Position numbers and translations under genes: made by a program | Shown: positions 60,216-64,000 of the stretch, in pieces | How the letters are laid out: every line of letters starts with the position of its first letter | Position numbering within the stretch: the stretch's first letter is position 1 | Assembly: GCA_033961575.1 (NCBI GenBank) | Contig: CM066730.1 | Coordinates: 131,568,023-131,632,022, forward strand | Length of the DNA stretch: 64,000 bases | Direction of reading: 5' to 3' | Origin: Aselliscus stoliczkanus | Lineage: Eukaryota > Chordata > Mammalia > Chiroptera > Hipposideridae | The notes under the pieces: generated by a model | What the model saw: the letters and a program-made list of their open reading frames with translations, nothing else | What the model was told of the DNA's origin: nothing | Database searches by the model: none

Positions 60216-61739
60216 TGTGCTCACTATGGAGTAAGCACTCTATTAGGCATTTGGAGGAGCAGTAAGATGGGAAGTGCTGTTTGTCCTAAGGGAAGTGGAG
60301 CCTCAGAATTTCTATATTAGGCATAGTGTTTGCCCTCAAGAAACTGCAATCCTTATAAGTGCATGAAGAAAAAAAAAAGAGCCTCGCTTCCTAATGAGGC
60401 ACAGGTGAGAATTCCTTAGAGGGGCAAATTCCCCTACCAAGGAAAGCCTCCTTCAGCTACACCTCTTCAAATTCCCTCCAACTCCTATACTCTCCAATAT
60501 ATCCCACAACTTTTTCTAACTAGGATCCCTAGCTTGGCAGTCATCAATCTGGGTGAGGGACCAACAAAATGGCCACGCCTAGTTACCACGTTTAGTGTCC
60601 ATTTGGCCCCCGTAGGAACTCAAGCATCCTTACCAGAGCAAACAGTGTGATGCAGTGTGCTCTACTTTCACCCCTCACATCACCCTCTCCAAATTTCTTT
60701 TCATGTAGCTAAACGTGGGGCAAGCAGATGTGCAGCTGAGGAGTGAGAGGGTCCCACCTTTTGCAGGTACCCGGCTTTATGAGTGATTCCTTAGGAAACC
60801 CCTCATCAGGATTGTAGAGAAAGCTTCCCTGCCCTATCCCACATTGATGAGAGAGGGAAAAGCCACAGCAGATCCTGTGAGGTCAATGACTAGTAATTCT
60901 GATACCCACCCCCACCTCCCACTACAGTTTTCTGCTGCCATTTGGGGGTTTGGGGAAATGTCTAGCCCCAAATATTGGTGGATGTTTGTGGAATACATTG
61001 TATTTGTTGCTCCTTTTAAACAGTCACCGAATTGCCAATTTAAGAGACTAGGATAAGTGCCACTCAATCACTATATTAACAAAATGCAGTCCAACACTAT
61101 ATTAAACAATGACTAAGTGGAGTAAATTTCAGGAATAATAAGAAGTACCACATGTTGACTCTTACTATGTCCCAGGCATTTTGCTAAACAATTTCTAACC
61201 TTTATTTTATATAATTCTTAAGCAACTCCATGATGTAGTTATTACCCTCTGACTGAGAGTCAGAGAAATTCAATATTGTGCAGAAGTTCACATAGTCAGA
61301 GTCAAGATGCAAAATAAGGTCTAACTCCAAAGCCCATCTTCTTGGTTCACCACACGTACATCCATATCTGAACATCTCTATATATTTTACAAACGTAATT
61401 TTGAAAATACCTTGCTAAGATAAGAATAAAAAAATTAACTTCTTAACAAGACTGTATAGCCAACATCCTTAGAGTGGAGCCCTTGACACATTTGCATTTA
61501 ATTTAGAAACAGAAGGATGCCCATTCTCACTACAGTATTCTGGTACTGCTTGCCAATGTTATTAAATAAGAACATAATAAAATTTTTAATGTTTTGAAAG
61601 GAGCAGATAAATTATTTCATGAAGATTAAATGATTGTTTATTGAAAAACCCAAAGAGGATAAACTAAAAACTCACCAGAAGTTATAGCATTTATAAGGAA
61701 GTTCAATAAAAATTTTCCAAAACAACTTGTGCATTCAAC
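60216..61739. other. C1orf141 intron; antisense MIR at about 61190-61345
   Basis: MIR evidence: ctccatgatgtagttattac and ccctctgactgagagtcaga. A small L2-like antisense scrap lies at 60218-60345. The GC-richer segment 60400-60950 has no recognised product. Confidence 0.5.
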
Positions 61740-63000
61740 AAATATTTATTACACACGTGCTATATGCCAGCCATTGTTCTAAGTGCTGATAATACAACAG
61801 TGAACAAAACAAAGACTCCACCCTCAATTTATATTCTAGGATAAGGTGGAAGACAGATAAAAAACTAAACAAATGAATATGTAATATAAATCTACTAGAT
61901 ATAAATGCTATGAAGAAAAATATAGTAAATTAAGGGAATTAAGACAGGGATTACTGTTGATGGGGGTGGGGGTGGCACAGGAAAAGACCTTTTTGAAGAG
62001 GTGAAAATTTTAGTAGTCTTATAAAATAAATCTCTATGACTAAAGGGAGTAAGCTTGTAATACCTGGAGTCGGGGGGTGCGGGGAGGCCAGGGGGATATT
62101 ACAGGCAGAGAGAAGAGCAAGCACCAAAGTCCTTAAGTGGGAGCATAAGTTTCTTTCCTTAAATCAAATAGTCAGAAAATTCACTCTGTTTCCATGTGGG
62201 GTGAAGGCAGGTACACAGAGAGAGCCCTGAGAGGCATTCATTGTAAGCCCTCTACTTAGAAATATGAGAATTGGGGGGGATGATTCCATCTTGCCCCAAA
62301 TATTGGTGAGGATTTAATTTTTTTTTCAGTCTGAAAGGAAATAACTTGAGAGAATGACTATACATTTATATTTTACAGGTGTCACTATGGTTGCATTGAG
62401 AATAGACTGTTAGGGACAGAGCAATAACAGAGAGAGCAGACAAGAGAAGGCTGAAGGGTCTTGGACTAGGGTGCAAGTAATGAGGAAAACAGTGGTTGGA
62501 TTTGGAATGTATTTCCAAGAAAGATCCAGTGAGATTTTCCTATAGATTGGGAGTGGGGAATGAAAGAAAGAAATCAAAGATGACGGCAGAGTTTTGGGCC
62601 TAAGGTTCTGGTTGAACGGAGATGAGGAAGCCTGGGTGAAAACAGACTGGGAAGGCAGTGGAAGCAAGAATTGGGTTTTGAATATGTTAAGGTTGAGATG
62701 GCTGTAGTACATCTAAATGCAGAAGTCATGTAGCAATTGGATATATAAATCTGGAGTTCAAGAAAGAGTTTGGGATCTAGGCTATAAACCTGGGGGACAT
62801 CAGCCTATAGGTAAAATTTAAAGGTGTGGTACTGGGTAATATCAACTAAGAGTGAGTGTCTGAGGTCTGAGGACTGAGTTAGGGGTTACAAGCATTTGAA
62901 GGTCAGAAATATCATGAATTATATAATACCATTAACTTGATTATATACCATCACTAGTCAGTTAAAGAATTTAGTGGAGAAAAATTCCTGCTTATAATAA
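61740..63000 (-). repeat. L2 remnant, antisense, about 1.2 kb
   Basis: Opens aatatttattacacacgtgc, ccattgttctaagtgctgat and aacagtgaacaaaacaaaga, the classic antisense L2 end. It continues into ORF2 (gaatatgttaaggttgagat, tggatatataaatctggagt). Frames are broken. Confidence 0.82.
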
Positions 63001-63408
63001 ATAAAGTCTGTGATCTGGTATACTATTCTGGTATCTGAACTGACCCTAACTCCATGTCCCACCACTTTGACTCAAGCCTGACGATGTCCAATATCTCATT
63101 TAACGATTTTCCAGCATATTTTTCTAAAAGGGTTAATCAACTCCTGAACAAGTTTCCTGGAGTGCTCCCAAATTTATTACAACAGCAGTTTCTTGTCTCT
63201 CTCTCTACTTCAAGTGATTTTCACCAATATTTTCAGCTCCTACTTAATCAGTCCCAATCTCTTAGACTTTGTACTGTAATACTCGGGAATACAGCAACAT
63301 CCATATCGATATAACTGACACTTCAACACATTTCTACAAATTTATTTTTTAGATTAGTTTTACAAATTTTCTGATTATTTTCATTTAGTCTAATTTTATT
63401 TCTTCCAG
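63001..63408. other. C1orf141 intron before the third coding exon
   Basis: Pyrimidine-rich toward the acceptor tttcttccag. No element recognised. Confidence 0.45.
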
Positions 63409-63521
63409 GTATGTCTCCTTCAAAAATGAGCTTAAACCTGAAAAGAATGTTATTGAAAAGTTAAATTTAAGACCACACTTTGTACCAACAAATATAAAAA
63501 ATCAAGAAAGCAAGTCAATAG
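63409..63521 (+). CDS. C1orf141: C1orf141 orthologue, third coding exon
   Basis: A 113-nt exon between acceptor ttatttcttccag and donor gtaatg. Its first base completes the codon AG|G (Arg) from the previous exon. It encodes YVSFKNELKPEKNVIEKLNL, then RPHFVPTNIKNQESKSI. It aligns with HVSFK...EKSNLRPFFIQTNVKNKES in human as I recall it. It leaves one base for the next exon, which lies beyond the window. The basic, flexible composition gives no functional clue. Confidence 0.9.
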
Positions 63522-64000
63522 GTAATGCTTTGTGTAACATATTTACTTCTCCTTTGATTTATCAATGAGTATTTTTATTATATACTTTAATATTTATTAA
63601 TGTGTGTCATAAAAGTTCTGGATGATTCAATGTCTCTGTTGAAAGCATTTGCTTGAAAGTATATGGGTTATAACTGTAGTGTGAAAGATTTTAGTGAGCT
63701 ATAAAGAAGAATTTCCTAAGAGGAAAAGATTTTGAGTATCAGAATAGACAATTTATATAATTCACAAATTAAGAATATATTTTTATGTTTATATATTTTT
63801 CTAGAAAGAAAATCTCTGAGTTTCTTTTCAGTTCAACCCTAAGAGTTTTCTTGCTATCGTTTAAAAACCAAACAATCAAGCATAGACATGTTGCTAAATA
63901 GAAACTTACTTTACAGGAACTGTAAAATAAAGGTACTTACTTTTCTAGAGACTTAAGGAATCTGTGAGCTAGGAACCAACATTATAGATCCTTGGATAAT
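63522..64000. other. C1orf141 intron, right edge
   Basis: AT-rich. The next coding exon is not visible before the window ends. Confidence 0.45.

Noticed and set aside
62410..62712. A 100-codon minus-strand frame
   Set aside because: It lies in an antisense L2 remnant and reads as degraded L2 ORF2.

Overview
The window is 64 kb of vertebrate nuclear DNA and carries pieces of two mammalian genes. The base composition is AT-rich. The six identified coding exons have GT/AG intron borders, and interspersed repeats (L1, L2, MIR, MER5/hAT, mariner, a MaLR-type LTR) are dense. At least 15 young tRNA-derived SINEs are present, most with clean target-site duplications. Their heads (ggccggc-gagtggc...gttaag) and tails (caattccccaataaaatctt) resemble the Rhin-1-like SINEs of rhinolophoid bats. 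A bat of that group is therefore my best guess for the host, as an inference rather than a demonstration.

Left part (about 1-15 kb), minus strand: the 5' end of IL23R, the interleukin-23 receptor chain. I can place noncoding exon 1 (14693-14748), exon 2 with the start codon and signal peptide (13509-13610), exon 3 with the N-terminal Ig-like domain (11532-11828) and exon 4 with the start of the cytokine-receptor module (5218-5341). Reading phases agree at every junction. Exons 5 onward lie beyond the left edge. A sequence matching the ROR response element sits about 100 bp upstream of exon 1. The spliced leader also contains an upstream ATG that opens an 85-codon overlapping frame through exons 1-3.

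Middle (about 15-52 kb): a 38-kb intergenic stretch made mostly of repeats. It holds an internally deleted L1 (19014-20862), a 1.8-kb antisense L1 (25691-27475), a decayed mariner transposon with a recognisable transposase (35864-37106), two palindromic or MITE-like elements, a tandemly duplicated SINE/AT-repeat block (35155-35641), a MaLR-type LTR (43740-44122) and many antisense L2 remnants. I find no convincing protein-coding gene here.

Right part (52.6-64 kb), plus strand: the first three coding exons of the orthologue of human C1orf141 (52655-52729, 54481-54641, 63409-63521). The protein is rapidly evolving and of unknown function. It continues past the right edge. The two genes are divergently arranged, matching the human IL23R/C1orf141 neighbourhood on 1p31.

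Nothing in the window looks prokaryotic or viral, and there is no CRISPR array. The most interesting candidates are the overlapping IL23R upstream frame, the ROR-element match in the IL23R promoter, a four-unit oligomeric SINE with a perfect 16-bp duplication, and the internally deleted L1.
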